DNA from: Lachnospiraceae bacterium
GTDB taxonomy: Bacteria > Bacillota > Clostridia > Lachnospirales > Lachnospiraceae
Direction of reading: 5' to 3'
Assembly: GCA_022793195.1 (NCBI GenBank)
Contig: JAAWCJ010000029.1
Span: 124,001-188,000 of the forward strand
Length of the DNA: 64,000 nt
Shown here: positions 17,422-26,490 of the stretch, in pieces
Layout of the letters: each line of letters begins with the position of its first letter
How positions within the stretch are numbered: the stretch's first letter is position 1
Translations under genes and position numbers: made by a program
Notes under the pieces: model-generated
Databases searched by the model: none
The model's input: the letters and a program-made list of their open reading frames with translations, nothing else
What the model was told of the DNA's origin: nothing

Positions 17422-18816
17422 TCACTCTGTAAAGGAATTGTAAAAATAAAGGGATACCTTCGTCCCTCTGCCCTTCCTGCTTTCGATCTGAAGATCTGCG
17501 CCATGGAGGCAGGCAATCTGTTGGCAGATGGAAAGTCCCAGGCCGAGCCCCCCATTTTCACCTGCGGGCCCTCCTTTCCGGTAAAAAGGCTCCCGTATCT
17601 TCGTCAGTTCCTCCTCTTCCATCCCTTTTCCAAAATCCCGGACAAACACTGTGCCCGCTTGGGGAATCCCCCCACGAATCTCCTGTCCGGGAAGGGACGC
17701 TTTGGCTCCATTATCTAAAAAATTCACAAAGAGGCTCACCAAAAGGTCCGCGTCTCCCTGTAGCGAAAAATCTGTTTTGGCACACAGGACAAATTCCCTG
17801 TCCGGCCACCGTCTCTCAGCCATCCGCAGCGCTTTTTCTAAAATCGCTTTTGCAGAGTGCTTTTCCATGGAAATCGATTCATTCTGATGAAGGGCAATCA
17901 GTTCCATCAGCTTTGCGGAGAGCCTCTGCAAATATCCCGCCTGTTCATAAATATTCTGAAGGGCCCGTTGCTTCTCCCTTTCTCCCAGTTTTACGTGGAG
18001 TAATGTGTCGGAATATCCCACAATCGAAGTCATGGGAGTCCTCATTTCATGGGCCAGGCTTCCCAAAAGCCGTTCCTTTTCTTCCCCGGCACGGGTCAGC
18101 TCCTGTATCCTCTCCTCCACCTGCCCTGCCATCACATTGAAAGCCTCCGCCAATTTTCCTGTCTCATCCCGCCGGCTTCCATGTACGCGGATACTGTAAT
18201 TCCCCCTGCTGACTTCCATCGCCGCCCGTTCAAGGGTTCCCACAGGTTTTAACACCAGTTTCACAGCCGCCGCCACAAAAAGGGAGGCCGCTGTCATAAA
18301 GAAAAACCAGATGAAGGCAAACTGGCGCAAAAGGTCCTCTGCCTCCCCATGAATCTCTGTCAAATCCCGCACGGAAAACAGGTAATCCCCCTCCCCCAGC
18401 CAGGGCAGGCGGGAGCCGATGACCATACGGTATTCCCCTTCCCCCTGTTCCATAACATATTCTGTCTCTTCAAACTTTCCCTTCGTTTTCCAATCCGGGT
18501 TCCAGATGATTTCATAGTCTGAAGAATCACAGACCACTTTCCCATCCTCCAGCCACAAATAACCCTCGAAAATCTCCTGCGCAAACATCTGTTTTATAAT
18601 TAATCTGGTAATCTCCCTGGAATTTTCCGCAGCCGTCTCAGACCGGAAAATCCATTCCATTGTATATTTTGCCGATTCATAACTTTGAAGCTCCGCAAAA
18701 GCGGCTTCTGATATCTGGCGTTTTTCATAAGACATCCCCAAAACCCATCCACATATCCCTCCGCACACTGCCAGAATCAGAAAAATAAACAGCATTATTT
18801 TCTGGTACAGTTTCAT
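17422..18816 (-). CDS. Sensor histidine kinase (HAMP, HisKA, HATPase)
   Basis: 464 residues. Membrane helix at about 7-27, extracellular sensor of about 130 residues, second helix near 168-190, HAMP (about 190-242), HisKA with SLAHEMRTPM (phospho-His near 257), HATPase with NFLDNGAKA, DFGKGM and GLGLGLSI. Its ATG overlaps the stop of the response regulator gene by 4 bases, so they are a cognate pair. The downstream lipoprotein starts 57 bases later. Confidence 0.93.
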   Translation of the reverse strand: MKLYQKIMLFIFLILAVCGGICGWVLGMSYEKRQISEAAFAELQSYESAKYTMEWIFRSETAAENSREITRLIIKQMFAQEIFEGYLWLEDGKVVCDSSDYEIIWNPDWKTKGKFEETEYVMEQGEGEYRMVIGSRLPWLGEGDYLFSVRDLTEIHGEAEDLLRQFAFIWFFFMTAASLFVAAAVKLVLKPVGTLERAAMEVSRGNYSIRVHGSRRDETGKLAEAFNVMAGQVEERIQELTRAGEEKERLLGSLAHEMRTPMTSIVGYSDTLLHVKLGEREKQRALQNIYEQAGYLQRLSAKLMELIALHQNESISMEKHSAKAILEKALRMAERRWPDREFVLCAKTDFSLQGDADLLVSLFVNFLDNGAKASLPGQEIRGGIPQAGTVFVRDFGKGMEEEELTKIREPFYRKGGPAGENGGLGLGLSICQQIACLHGADLQIESRKGRGTKVSLYFYNSFTE

Positions 18817-19478
18817 CCCCTGTCCTCCAGCCGGTAACCTATTTTAGGTATGGTCTGTATAAATCCCTGATTTCCCAGTTTCCTGCGAAGCTGTCCCACA
18901 TGGACGTCCACGGTCCTGGTTTCTCCCATATAAAGGTCTCCCCACACTTCTTTTAAAAGCCTTTCCCTGGTAAACGTCACATTTTTATTTCTGACAAACA
19001 GTATTAACAGGTCGTATTCCAGCGGCTTCAAATGAATCTCCTGCCCGTTTTTTCTCACCGTCCTGCTTTCCAGGTGGATTTCCACATCCCCCGCCTTAAG
19101 AATACTCTGGAGGTGGCCTGTCCGCTCCAACACTTTTTCCACCCGCACTAAAAGCTCCAGTACTTCAAAGGGTTTTACAATATAATCTTCTGCTCCGCCC
19201 TTTAAGCCCCGTACTTTAGAAGACACATCATCTTTTGCCGTCAGGAAAATAACAGGGATTCCCAAATCTTTAAAAAACGGCAGAAGTTCAAAACCGTCTT
19301 TCCCCGGCAACATAATATCCACAATCGCCAGGTCAAATTTCCGGTCTTTGGCCAGGAGCTTCAATGCTTCCTCTCCATCCCGGCAATTTTCTGTCCCATA
19401 GCCCACCACCGTAAGGTTCATTTCCAAAAGCTCTGCAATGGCCGGATTGTCCTCCACAATTAAAATGCGATTCTCCAT
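18813..19478 (-). CDS. OmpR-family response regulator
   Basis: 221 residues. Receiver with VEDNPAI, phospho-acceptor in IVDIMLPGKDG, Thr in FLTAKDD and Lys in YIVKPF; C-terminal winged helix with RLLKEVWGD, TRTVDVHVGQLRRKL and IQTIPKIGYRL. First gene of the three-gene unit with the kinase and lipoprotein. ATG at 19478 follows GGGGGAAATGTT. A perfect inverted repeat (ATGCTTTTT-CGG-AAAAAGCAT, 19498-19518) lies 20 bases upstream of the start and may be a control site. Confidence 0.94.
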   Translation of the reverse strand: MENRILIVEDNPAIAELLEMNLTVVGYGTENCRDGEEALKLLAKDRKFDLAIVDIMLPGKDGFELLPFFKDLGIPVIFLTAKDDVSSKVRGLKGGAEDYIVKPFEVLELLVRVEKVLERTGHLQSILKAGDVEIHLESRTVRKNGQEIHLKPLEYDLLILFVRNKNVTFTRERLLKEVWGDLYMGETRTVDVHVGQLRRKLGNQGFIQTIPKIGYRLEDRG

Positions 19479-19595
19479 AACATTTCCCCCACATTTTATG
19501 CTTTTTCGGAAAAAGCATACCCTTCAGATATACGATTTTGGCGTTCCCGCCTACATATATTTTATCACATTTTATTCCCCGAAAACTGATTCTCT

Positions 19596-19624
19596 TTGTA
19601 AACAAGTTGTAAATGTGATAAACT
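19596..19624 (+). promoter_or_regulatory. Probable promoter of the RACo-like gene
   Basis: TTGTAA (19596-19601), 17 bases, TAAACT (19619-19624), extended -10 TGA. Located in the 200-base divergent gap between the response regulator and the ATPase. Confidence 0.45.
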
Positions 19625-19678
19625 GTACAACAGATATTTAATTTTTCATGGTCCCTTATGGACCCAGGAGGTATTCCC

Positions 19679-21310
19679 ATGGCTCATTCCGCGGCAGATG
19701 CCAATTCATCCATCCATTTTTCATCAGATACGGAAGTATCCTCTTTTGTTTCCGGCTGTATGCAGGGCCAGGCATTGAGCCGAAAAGTTTACCTTAAACT
19801 TACCGTGCCTTCCGAAGGCGATACTGCTGCAGACGCCGAACGGCTTTTATCCTCTCTGGAGCCTGAGTTTTCCGACGTCTCCCTTCCTTATTATGTGTTA
19901 AAACGGGATTACCCCGCTTTCCGAAAAGACCACTGGCGTGTCACAGCCACCCTTATTTTTACGGGAAACGGCTGGCAAGTGGTATCTGTTGAGGCTGGCG
20001 ATACTACTGCTTTTCATTACGGCCTGGCTGCAGATCTTGGAAGTACCACAGTGGTCATGGGGTTGGTGGACTTAAATACAGGGGAAGTTTTGGGGGAGGC
20101 AGGCTGCTTTAACCGGCAGATTTCCTACGGAACCGATATTCTCACCAGGATTTTTCATACCCAGTCCAAAGAAGAGGGGCGCGAAGAGCTTCAAAAGGCA
20201 ACTACGGACACCCTTTCCGGATTAATGGAACAACTTTCAAAAAAAACCGGAATTGATGTCAAAAACTGTTCTATCCTGGTCATCGGCGGAAATACCACCA
20301 TGGTCCACTTTCTTCTGGGAATCGACGCTTTTTCTGTATTTATGGCGCCTTTTGCCCCTGTATTCAATGGCAGCGGCTTCCTGCGGGGGCGGGAGCTTTC
20401 TCTGCCTTTTGATGGGTTTGTCTACTGTATTCCCTCTGCCGCCAATTATCTGGGCGGAGATATTATCAGCGGCATCCTCGCCTCCGGCATGAGAAAAAGC
20501 GAAAAAATCTCCTTATATATTGATATCGGCACCAATGGAGAAATGGCTGTGGGCAGTTCCGAATTCCTTGTGGCAGGCGCAGGAGCTGCCGGCCCTGCCC
20601 TGGAAGGCGGCATCAGTAAATACGGGATGAGGGCCGAACCGGGGGCCGTAGACAGTGTCCGCATTGAAAACGGGCGTCTCACCTTCACTACCATTGGACA
20701 AGAACCTGTGAAAGGAATCTGCGGTTCCGGGATTGTTGACCTTTTGGCTGAGCTTTTATTAAACGGCTGGATGGATCTGCAGGGAACCCTGCTGGCTGAA
20801 AAATCAGAACGGATTACTAAAAAGGACGGGGAACTGGTAGTCATTTATGGATATGCTTCGGAGACTGCCGACGGCTTTGACCGGTACTTTTCCCAGTCCG
20901 ATATTAAAAGTTTTATGGATACAAAAGCTGCCGCCAGTACCATGGTGGCCTGCCTGCTGGCGGAAACCGGGATTTCAGCCGGTGATGTGGACCATATTTT
21001 CATGGCCGGCTCTTTCGGAAAACATCTGAACCTGGAATCTGCCATCACCATCGGACTCTATCCTGATCTTCCCAGGGAAAAGTTTATCTGTATTGGAAAC
21101 GGTTCCTTAAAAGGGGCCTATGCCCTCTTAACCGACCGCGGCTGCATGGAAGAAATCAGCCGAATCCTTCCTGATATCCATTATCTGCAGTTTGCCTCAG
21201 TGGAGGACTTTGTTCCCCGGATGCAGGCCGCCAAGTTCTTTCCCCACACAGACCTTGAGGCATGGCCCACGGTGAAGGCGGAGCTTATCCGCCGAGGGGT
21301 ATTAAAATAA
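19679..21310 (+). CDS. RACo-like ASKHA ATPase (corrinoid-protein reductive activator family) without ferredoxin domain
   Basis: 543 residues from ATG 19679, preceded by AGGAGG at 7 bases; the in-frame ATG at 19658 has no ribosome site. After a 90-residue leader comes an actin/Hsp70-type ATPase core with ADLGSTTVVMGLVDL, NRQISYGTDIL, VIGGNTTMVHFLLG, DIGTNGEMAVG, AGAGAAGPALEGG, GICGSGIVDL and FMAGSFGKHLN. This matches the C-terminal part of RACo proteins, which use ATP to reduce corrinoid proteins to the Co(I) state. The usual N-terminal [2Fe-2S] domain is missing, and no methyltransferase or corrinoid gene is nearby, so the partner is unknown. Confidence 0.85.
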   Translation: MAHSAADANSSIHFSSDTEVSSFVSGCMQGQALSRKVYLKLTVPSEGDTAADAERLLSSLEPEFSDVSLPYYVLKRDYPAFRKDHWRVTATLIFTGNGWQVVSVEAGDTTAFHYGLAADLGSTTVVMGLVDLNTGEVLGEAGCFNRQISYGTDILTRIFHTQSKEEGREELQKATTDTLSGLMEQLSKKTGIDVKNCSILVIGGNTTMVHFLLGIDAFSVFMAPFAPVFNGSGFLRGRELSLPFDGFVYCIPSAANYLGGDIISGILASGMRKSEKISLYIDIGTNGEMAVGSSEFLVAGAGAAGPALEGGISKYGMRAEPGAVDSVRIENGRLTFTTIGQEPVKGICGSGIVDLLAELLLNGWMDLQGTLLAEKSERITKKDGELVVIYGYASETADGFDRYFSQSDIKSFMDTKAAASTMVACLLAETGISAGDVDHIFMAGSFGKHLNLESAITIGLYPDLPREKFICIGNGSLKGAYALLTDRGCMEEISRILPDIHYLQFASVEDFVPRMQAAKFFPHTDLEAWPTVKAELIRRGVLK

Positions 21311-21317
21311 GGAGTCT

Positions 21318-21561
21318 CCGCAGATTATAAATAGTCCGGTTCTATATGCCGGGAACCCCGTCCCTATCCTGCTTTTACCCGATAGGCAGATTTTGTAGGT
21401 TTTGTGAGCCTAGCGGCGCCAGTCCCGCTAACCAGCTTCTATGGAAGCGGTGGCTGGCGGCAAAAGGCGGCGCAGCAAAACCAAAAAATCAACGTGGGCA
21501 AAAGCAGGATAGGGACGGGGTTCCCGGCGCATATAAAGCCGATCCATTTATAATTTACGGC
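21318..21561. repeat. Long imperfect palindrome filling a convergent intergenic gap
   Basis: Starts 8 bases after the RACo-like stop. The arms (about 21318-21380 and 21496-21561) pair nearly without break, including a 30-base stretch CGGGAACCCCGTCCCTATCC and onward to CTTTT with one mismatch. Inside, GATTTT..GGTTTTG pairs with CAAAACC..AAAAATC, and GCTTC-TATG-GAAGC forms a tip hairpin. No ORF. Much longer than a terminator; a MITE-like element or structured RNA is possible. It may also act as a two-way terminator for the converging genes. Confidence 0.82.
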
Positions 21562-21576
21562 ATCCTCTATATCATT

Positions 21577-22374
21577 CTAATCGGACAGCATCATCCTGTC
21601 GTTGGCAAATTCGCCGCCGCTGGCATCCTCGAATTTCTTTAAAAGGTCTTCCACTTTCAGTTTCTTTTTCTCTTCCCCGCGCACATCATAAATGATCTGT
21701 CCGTCGTGCATCATGATCAGGCGGTTTCCAAGGCGAAGCGCATCTTTCATATTGTGAGTAACCATCAAGGCTGTCAGCCTGGCTTCCACAACCATCTCTT
21801 CCGTCAGGCTCAAAACCTTTTTGGCTGTCCTGGGATCCAGGGCCGCCGTATGCTCGTCAAGCAACAAAAGCTTCGGCTTTTGAAGGGTCGCCATCAGAAG
21901 TGTCAGCGCCTGTCTCTGGCCGCCGGAAAGAAGTCCTACTTTGGCAGTCATCCGCTCCTCCAACCCCAGTCCAAGGCGTTTAAGTTCCTCATGGAAAATT
22001 TCCTTTTCCTGCTTTGTAACACCCCATTTGAGGCCGCGTCTGCGCCCCCTTCTATGGGCCAGGGCCATATTTTCCTCAATCTGCATACCTGCCGCCGTCC
22101 CCATCATGGGATCCTGGAACACACGCCCCAGAAGGGAAGCCCGCTTGTATTCCGGCTGGCGGGAAATATTCACGCCATCCAGATAAATGGTTCCACAATC
22201 AATGGGATATACTCCCGCAATCATATTCAACATGGTGGACTTCCCGGCTCCGTTTCCGCCGATAATGGTGACAAAATCCTCCGGCTCCAGATGCAGGTTC
22301 AAGTCCCTTAAAGCCTGTTTCTCCGTAACGGTCCCGGGATTAAAGGTTTTGCTTACATGGCTGATATTTAGCAT
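21577..22374 (-). CDS. ABC importer ATP-binding protein (TrpZ-type, COG1101-like)
   Basis: 265 residues from ATG 22374 (AAAGGAGGAAACTGAC before it), one base after the permease stop. Walker A GGNGAGKST, signature LLSGGQRQALTLLMATL, Walker B LLLLDEHTAALDP, switch His in VTHNMKDAL. The DEHTAALDP form and the pairing with a TrpX-like binding protein are typical of the family often annotated for tryptophan or other aromatic compounds. Substrate not provable here. Confidence 0.9.
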   Translation of the reverse strand: MLNISHVSKTFNPGTVTEKQALRDLNLHLEPEDFVTIIGGNGAGKSTMLNMIAGVYPIDCGTIYLDGVNISRQPEYKRASLLGRVFQDPMMGTAAGMQIEENMALAHRRGRRRGLKWGVTKQEKEIFHEELKRLGLGLEERMTAKVGLLSGGQRQALTLLMATLQKPKLLLLDEHTAALDPRTAKKVLSLTEEMVVEARLTALMVTHNMKDALRLGNRLIMMHDGQIIYDVRGEEKKKLKVEDLLKKFEDASGGEFANDRMMLSD

Positions 22375-22375
22375 G

Positions 22376-23305
22376 TCAGTTTCCTCCTTTCCCGGCGTTT
22401 TCACCTGTCATGGGATCATAGCTGGCTGCCTGTCTTCTTTTATCCAGAAGCACAGGCACTGTCAAAGCTGCAGCCACCAAAAGAGCCGTCAAAAGCTTCA
22501 GGTCGTCCGTATTCAAACCAAGCTGCAGCACCACGGCCACAATAATCCTGTAAACGACAGAACCGATCACCACCGACAGAAGCTTTGTCCCAAAGCTGGT
22601 TTTCTTCCCAAAGATCACTTCACCGATAATAATGGAAGCCAGGCCGATGACAATGGCCCCTGTCCCCTGCTTTACGTCGGCATATCCCTGGCTCTGTGTC
22701 ACCATGGCGCCGGAAAGAGCCACCAGGCCGTTGCTTATGGCAAGTCCCAGCACCTTATTTCTGTTGGTATTCATCCCCAGGGAACGGGCCATACGCTCAT
22801 TGTCCCCTGTGGCACGGATGGCTGAGCCAATCTCCGTACCGAAAAACCAGTACAATACGGCAATCAGGCCGGCCACAAAAACCAACCCCACAATCATGGA
22901 TATCCAGTTTTGTCCAAGGCCGGTGAGGCCTGAAAGCTGCTTAAAAATGGTAGGACTCTTTAAAAGCGGCGTATTGGAACGTCCCATAATACGCAGATTA
23001 ATGGAATACAGGCCGATTTGAGTCAGGATTCCGGCTAAAATCGCAGGAATCTCACACCGTGTATGTAAAAGCCCCGTCACAAAACCGGCCAACATTCCTG
23101 CGATCACAGCCGCCGCAAGAGACAGCCAGGGATTTATCCCCACCGTAATCAGCGCGGCACAGGTACAGCCTCCAAGGGCAAAGCTTCCATCCACAGTCAG
23201 ATCCGCCACATCCAGTATCCTGTAGGTCAGGTAAATGCCTAACGCCATGATTCCCCAAAGAATCCCCTGGCTGACGGCGCCCTGAATCGCCAACATAATC
23301 CCCAT
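22376..23305 (-). CDS. ABC importer permease (TrpY-type)
   Basis: 309 residues, about nine or ten helices, with the branched-chain-amino-acid-permease-like fold (ISVGI-type repeats replaced by LGIYLTYRILDVADLTVDGS, GFVTGLLHTRCEIPAILAGI split across helices). The DLTVDGSFALGG motif is characteristic of this family. It forms the channel with the downstream ATPase and upstream binding protein. ATG at 23305 follows GGAGGGAGAG. Confidence 0.9.
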   Translation of the reverse strand: MGIMLAIQGAVSQGILWGIMALGIYLTYRILDVADLTVDGSFALGGCTCAALITVGINPWLSLAAAVIAGMLAGFVTGLLHTRCEIPAILAGILTQIGLYSINLRIMGRSNTPLLKSPTIFKQLSGLTGLGQNWISMIVGLVFVAGLIAVLYWFFGTEIGSAIRATGDNERMARSLGMNTNRNKVLGLAISNGLVALSGAMVTQSQGYADVKQGTGAIVIGLASIIIGEVIFGKKTSFGTKLLSVVIGSVVYRIIVAVVLQLGLNTDDLKLLTALLVAAALTVPVLLDKRRQAASYDPMTGENAGKGGN

Positions 23306-23340
23306 ACGGTTTCTCTCCCTCCAGACTTTCTTTCAATAGG

Positions 23341-24438
23341 TTATTCCGCCAAATCCTTTGCTCTGTCCATCACGCCATCCAGGTTTACACCCAGTTCCTT
23401 TGCCGCTGCGGAATTCACAGCCAGGCTGCAGTCCTCAGCGCTGATATGCTGAATGGGCATGGTACTCACGTCTGTCCCATTTTCCAGAATATCAACAGCC
23501 ATCTGGCCGGCCAATTTGCCCAGTGCATAGTAATCAAGGCCATAGGTAGCCAGGCCGCCGTTTGTCACCATATTCTCTTCTCCCACAATACAAGGAAGCC
23601 CGTTTGCGTTGGTAATCATGGTGACAGTCGCCATGGCTTCTGCCAGGAGATTGTCCGTAGGAATATAAACTGCATCTACTTTTCCGATCATGGATTCCGC
23701 CACCGACTGAATCATGCTGGAATCTGAAACCGTAAACTCCTCATATTCCAGGCCCTTTGCCTCACAAACTTCCTTTGCAATACCTGCCTGGAGAATGGAA
23801 TTGTCCTCGGAAGAACAGTACATGATGCCAACTTTCTTTGCTTCGGGAAGGATTTCCTGCAACAGGGAAATCTGCTCTTCCACCGGGTTCATATCGGAAG
23901 AGCCGGATACATTGGTTCCCGGCGCTTCACTGCTGTTCACAAGCCCTGCCGCTTCAAAATCCGTAACAGCTGTCGCCAGAATCGGAATCTCCGTGGTCTT
24001 TCCCGCCACTGCCTGGGCCGCCGGAGTCGCAATCGCAAGAATCAGGTCGTTCTTGTCGTTGACCAGCTTATTGGCGATGGTTTCACAGTTGGAAACGTCG
24101 TTCTGGGCGTTATTAAAATCCAGTTCCAGGTTCTTGCCTTCCTCATAACCGGCTTCCTTAAGTGCTGCCACAAAGCCTTCATAGCTGGCGTCAAGAGCCG
24201 GATGTTCCGTAAGCTGGACCACGCCGATCTTTACCGTCTCTCCGCTTGCCGCAGCATCTCCCTTTGTTTCAGGAGTCTCTGTCCCTGCACCTTTTGTTTC
24301 CTGGGCTTTCGTATCTGCTGCCTCAGTCGCTGCTTTTGTCTCCGCGCTTTTAGTCTCCTTTGCATCCCCTCCGCAGGCCGCCAAAAGATTCACAGCCAGC
24401 AGGGCCGCCGTCATCACTGCCACTACTTTCTTTTTCAT
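23341..24438 (-). CDS. ABC importer substrate-binding lipoprotein (TrpX-type)
   Basis: 365 residues from ATG 24438, preceded by AGAGG. Lipoprotein signal ending LLAACGGD. A low-complexity linker of repeated Glu-Thr-Lys (about 25-65) precedes a periplasmic-binding fold: VKIGVVQLTEHPALD, YEEGKNLELDFNNAQND, ILAIATPAAQAVAG, LATAVTDFEAAGLV, KVGIMYCSSEDNS and DAVYIPTDNLLAEAM. This is the ABC_sub_bind family. First gene of the three-gene importer operon with its own promoter. No T-box leader was found, so tryptophan control by that route is not supported. Confidence 0.92.
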   Translation of the reverse strand: MKKKVVAVMTAALLAVNLLAACGGDAKETKSAETKAATEAADTKAQETKGAGTETPETKGDAAASGETVKIGVVQLTEHPALDASYEGFVAALKEAGYEEGKNLELDFNNAQNDVSNCETIANKLVNDKNDLILAIATPAAQAVAGKTTEIPILATAVTDFEAAGLVNSSEAPGTNVSGSSDMNPVEEQISLLQEILPEAKKVGIMYCSSEDNSILQAGIAKEVCEAKGLEYEEFTVSDSSMIQSVAESMIGKVDAVYIPTDNLLAEAMATVTMITNANGLPCIVGEENMVTNGGLATYGLDYYALGKLAGQMAVDILENGTDVSTMPIQHISAEDCSLAVNSAAAKELGVNLDGVMDRAKDLAE

Positions 24439-24539
24439 AACATAAATCCTCTCTTTTTGTTTTTTCATAACATACTGCCGACCGGCAGGGATACACCGGT
24501 TTCATCCGGCCATATATTCCTTCTCCAGCCAACGCTAAC

Positions 24540-24600
24540 AGCATACTACAAAAAGAGAGGAAAGTCAATACATTAAAGTGTCATAACTTAACGTGTTAAA
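24540..24600 (-). promoter_or_regulatory. Promoter and possible operator of the TrpXYZ-type importer
   Basis: Complement: TTGACT (24563-24568), 17 bases, TATGCT (24540-24545). Directly upstream, 24570-24595 holds an imperfect inverted repeat (ACATTAAAGT and AACTTAACGT) that could bind a regulator. Confidence 0.55.
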
Positions 24601-24626
24601 GCATCTCTATTAAAATATACCTTCAC

Positions 24627-25244
24627 TCAGGGCCGCAGGTATCTCCAGAGGGTTCCAAGGAGCAGAAACAGGGTTCCGCCAGCCGCCAGCCAGTATTTCG
24701 GGCCAAAATTTCCCTCCGACATGGAGAAAAGATAAAAACTTTTCACATACCGGCTCCCGCCAAAATTTATGGCATAATAAACCATCGGGACCATATATCC
24801 CACCGCAGGGTTATCTGTCAGGCTATAGAAAAACATTCCCATCCCTCCCAGAAACAAGGCCCCCGCCATGGTTCCAAAGAAATAACTCCAAACCGGGAAA
24901 CGACATTCGCACCCCTTTAAAAACATAATACATGCCATTTCCGCCATTACCAGAAAAACCACCCCTTCCAGAATCCTGATTCCATGAATTTTTGTCAGGG
25001 ACATCTGTTTGGAACGGACCAAATCCCGGATATCCTTATCCTGATCTGCCATAAATACAGGAACCAGCAGTACGATTCCCATGAGTGCCGCATAAGTCTC
25101 CAGGGTTCTGGCTGTCTCCCGCGGACTTAAGTTTTCCGTACTTACCAGAAACGGCATCAGGCAAAACAACAAAACAGCTGCCAGGAGGTGATATTTAAAA
25201 TGATGTTTCAGGTGGGATTTACCGATTTTTAAATAATCTTCCAA
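24627..25244 (-). CDS. ABC-2-type transporter membrane subunit (small)
   Basis: About 205 residues. The likely start is TTG 25244 (then GAA GAT TAT), with AAAGGAGGGG 11 bases before it; longer in-frame starts up to 25301 exist but lack a ribosome site. Six helices are visible after a short basic N-terminus; sequences such as LLVPVFMADQDKDIRDLVRSK and GGMGMFFYSLTDNPAVGYMVP fit ABC-2 permeases. It overlaps the upstream permease gene by 26 bases and forms a transporter with it and the ATPase at 26490. Confidence 0.72.
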   Translation of the reverse strand: MEDYLKIGKSHLKHHFKYHLLAAVLLFCLMPFLVSTENLSPRETARTLETYAALMGIVLLVPVFMADQDKDIRDLVRSKQMSLTKIHGIRILEGVVFLVMAEMACIMFLKGCECRFPVWSYFFGTMAGALFLGGMGMFFYSLTDNPAVGYMVPMVYYAINFGGSRYVKSFYLFSMSEGNFGPKYWLAAGGTLFLLLGTLWRYLRP

Positions 25245-26490
25245 TTCTGATTTCCCCTCCTTTCCGTTTCCAGTCATAGATAAATACGGCCGCCGCCACA
25301 AATCCCAGGCTTAAAATGCCGTAAAACAGGCGGTTGGCTATGAGTCCCGGAAGTTCTTTTTCAAAAAGTTCCGTATTTCCAAGTGCATTAAACCGCGGGA
25401 TAAATTTAAAGCCAAAGTTCCCAACCAACGTGTCAATCGACTGGAAGACGCTGGCAAACCAGAAAATGCCCTGTACCAATATTGCTGTGACACTTCCCGT
25501 TAATTCACTGACAAAAAGCCCCACAGCCACTGTGAAAGCCGTCGCAGGAAATATCCACCCTCCCACATATTTGAGGAATACAAAAGAGTCTGCCGAAATC
25601 CCCGCCGATTTTGCCGCCATGCTGCACTGGATCTGTGAAAATACTGCCAGAATCATAAGCGGGGCCACAGTCATCACCAAAAGGGCCAGGTATCTCGCGA
25701 GAAGGATACTTGTCGATGACATTTTTTTTGAATACAGGGCGGGAAGCCCTTTGGAACGTTTGTCTTTCAAAGTCCTCGCCACCACAGGGAAAACCGGAAG
25801 GATGGCCGCCATCAGTCCCATATAGTCGCAGAACAGCCGCGCAAATGCCCCTGAATATCTGTCCTTTTCAACGATATCGTGATATTCTTTCAGCGCCCCC
25901 TCATCAGTCTGGGGCACTTGCACCCCGTGCTTTACTCTGGCAGCTGCATACATGGAACCTCCCCCAATGAGATCATCTGTCTCTTCCATCAGCTCCAGAA
26001 ACCGCTCAAAAGATACTCCTTCTGCCAAGTCCGTCTCTAAGTCGATCTGTGGCGGGGCCCCTATTTCCATCTCGAGTCCGGCTTTTTGTGCCTCCTCGTA
26101 AAAAGCGCTTTCTTCATTAATATAGTCATATCCCAGTTGTTCCAGTTCTTCCCTGCTTTTCCCCGTAAGCTCTGCCAGGATATCGCCCATCTTCTCCTTT
26201 TTCTCTTCTCCCAGGCTTACCCTTTTATAAAATCCCAATGGATAAGCGGCATAGCTGTTTTGTGCATAATCCTCTGTCAGCCGTCTCAATGTCTTTGTCA
26301 TAATCAAAGTCTCATCAGTGGAATACGTATATCCATACTGCCCTTCCTGCCCCGGCTGAGGCTCCACAAGACTCCAGCTTTCTTCCCCCAGCTGGCTGGC
26401 AAAAAACAAAATCAGACAGACTATATAGGCCCAGTAAGCAAGGCTTTTTACCGTCTGCTTACATTCTTTTAAAAACAGCGTCCCAAACAT
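25219..26490 (-). CDS. ABC-2-type transporter permease (large)
   Basis: 423 residues from ATG 26490 (GAGGAGGGGATTCTG before it). One helix near the N-terminus, a large extracytoplasmic region of about 190 residues, then five or six helices. FPVVARTLKDKRSKGLPALYSKKMSSTSILLARYLAL (in parts) is the usual ABC-2 coupling segment. Its start overlaps the stop of the ATPase gene by one base (TGATG). Substrate unknown; export is likely from the ATPase type. Confidence 0.82.
   Translation of the reverse strand: MFGTLFLKECKQTVKSLAYWAYIVCLILFFASQLGEESWSLVEPQPGQEGQYGYTYSTDETLIMTKTLRRLTEDYAQNSYAAYPLGFYKRVSLGEEKKEKMGDILAELTGKSREELEQLGYDYINEESAFYEEAQKAGLEMEIGAPPQIDLETDLAEGVSFERFLELMEETDDLIGGGSMYAAARVKHGVQVPQTDEGALKEYHDIVEKDRYSGAFARLFCDYMGLMAAILPVFPVVARTLKDKRSKGLPALYSKKMSSTSILLARYLALLVMTVAPLMILAVFSQIQCSMAAKSAGISADSFVFLKYVGGWIFPATAFTVAVGLFVSELTGSVTAILVQGIFWFASVFQSIDTLVGNFGFKFIPRFNALGNTELFEKELPGLIANRLFYGILSLGFVAAAVFIYDWKRKGGEIRIGRLFKNR

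Noticed and set aside
22187-22825. 212-codon plus-strand frame
   Set aside because: Antisense to the importer ATPase and permease genes, which carry clear family motifs.
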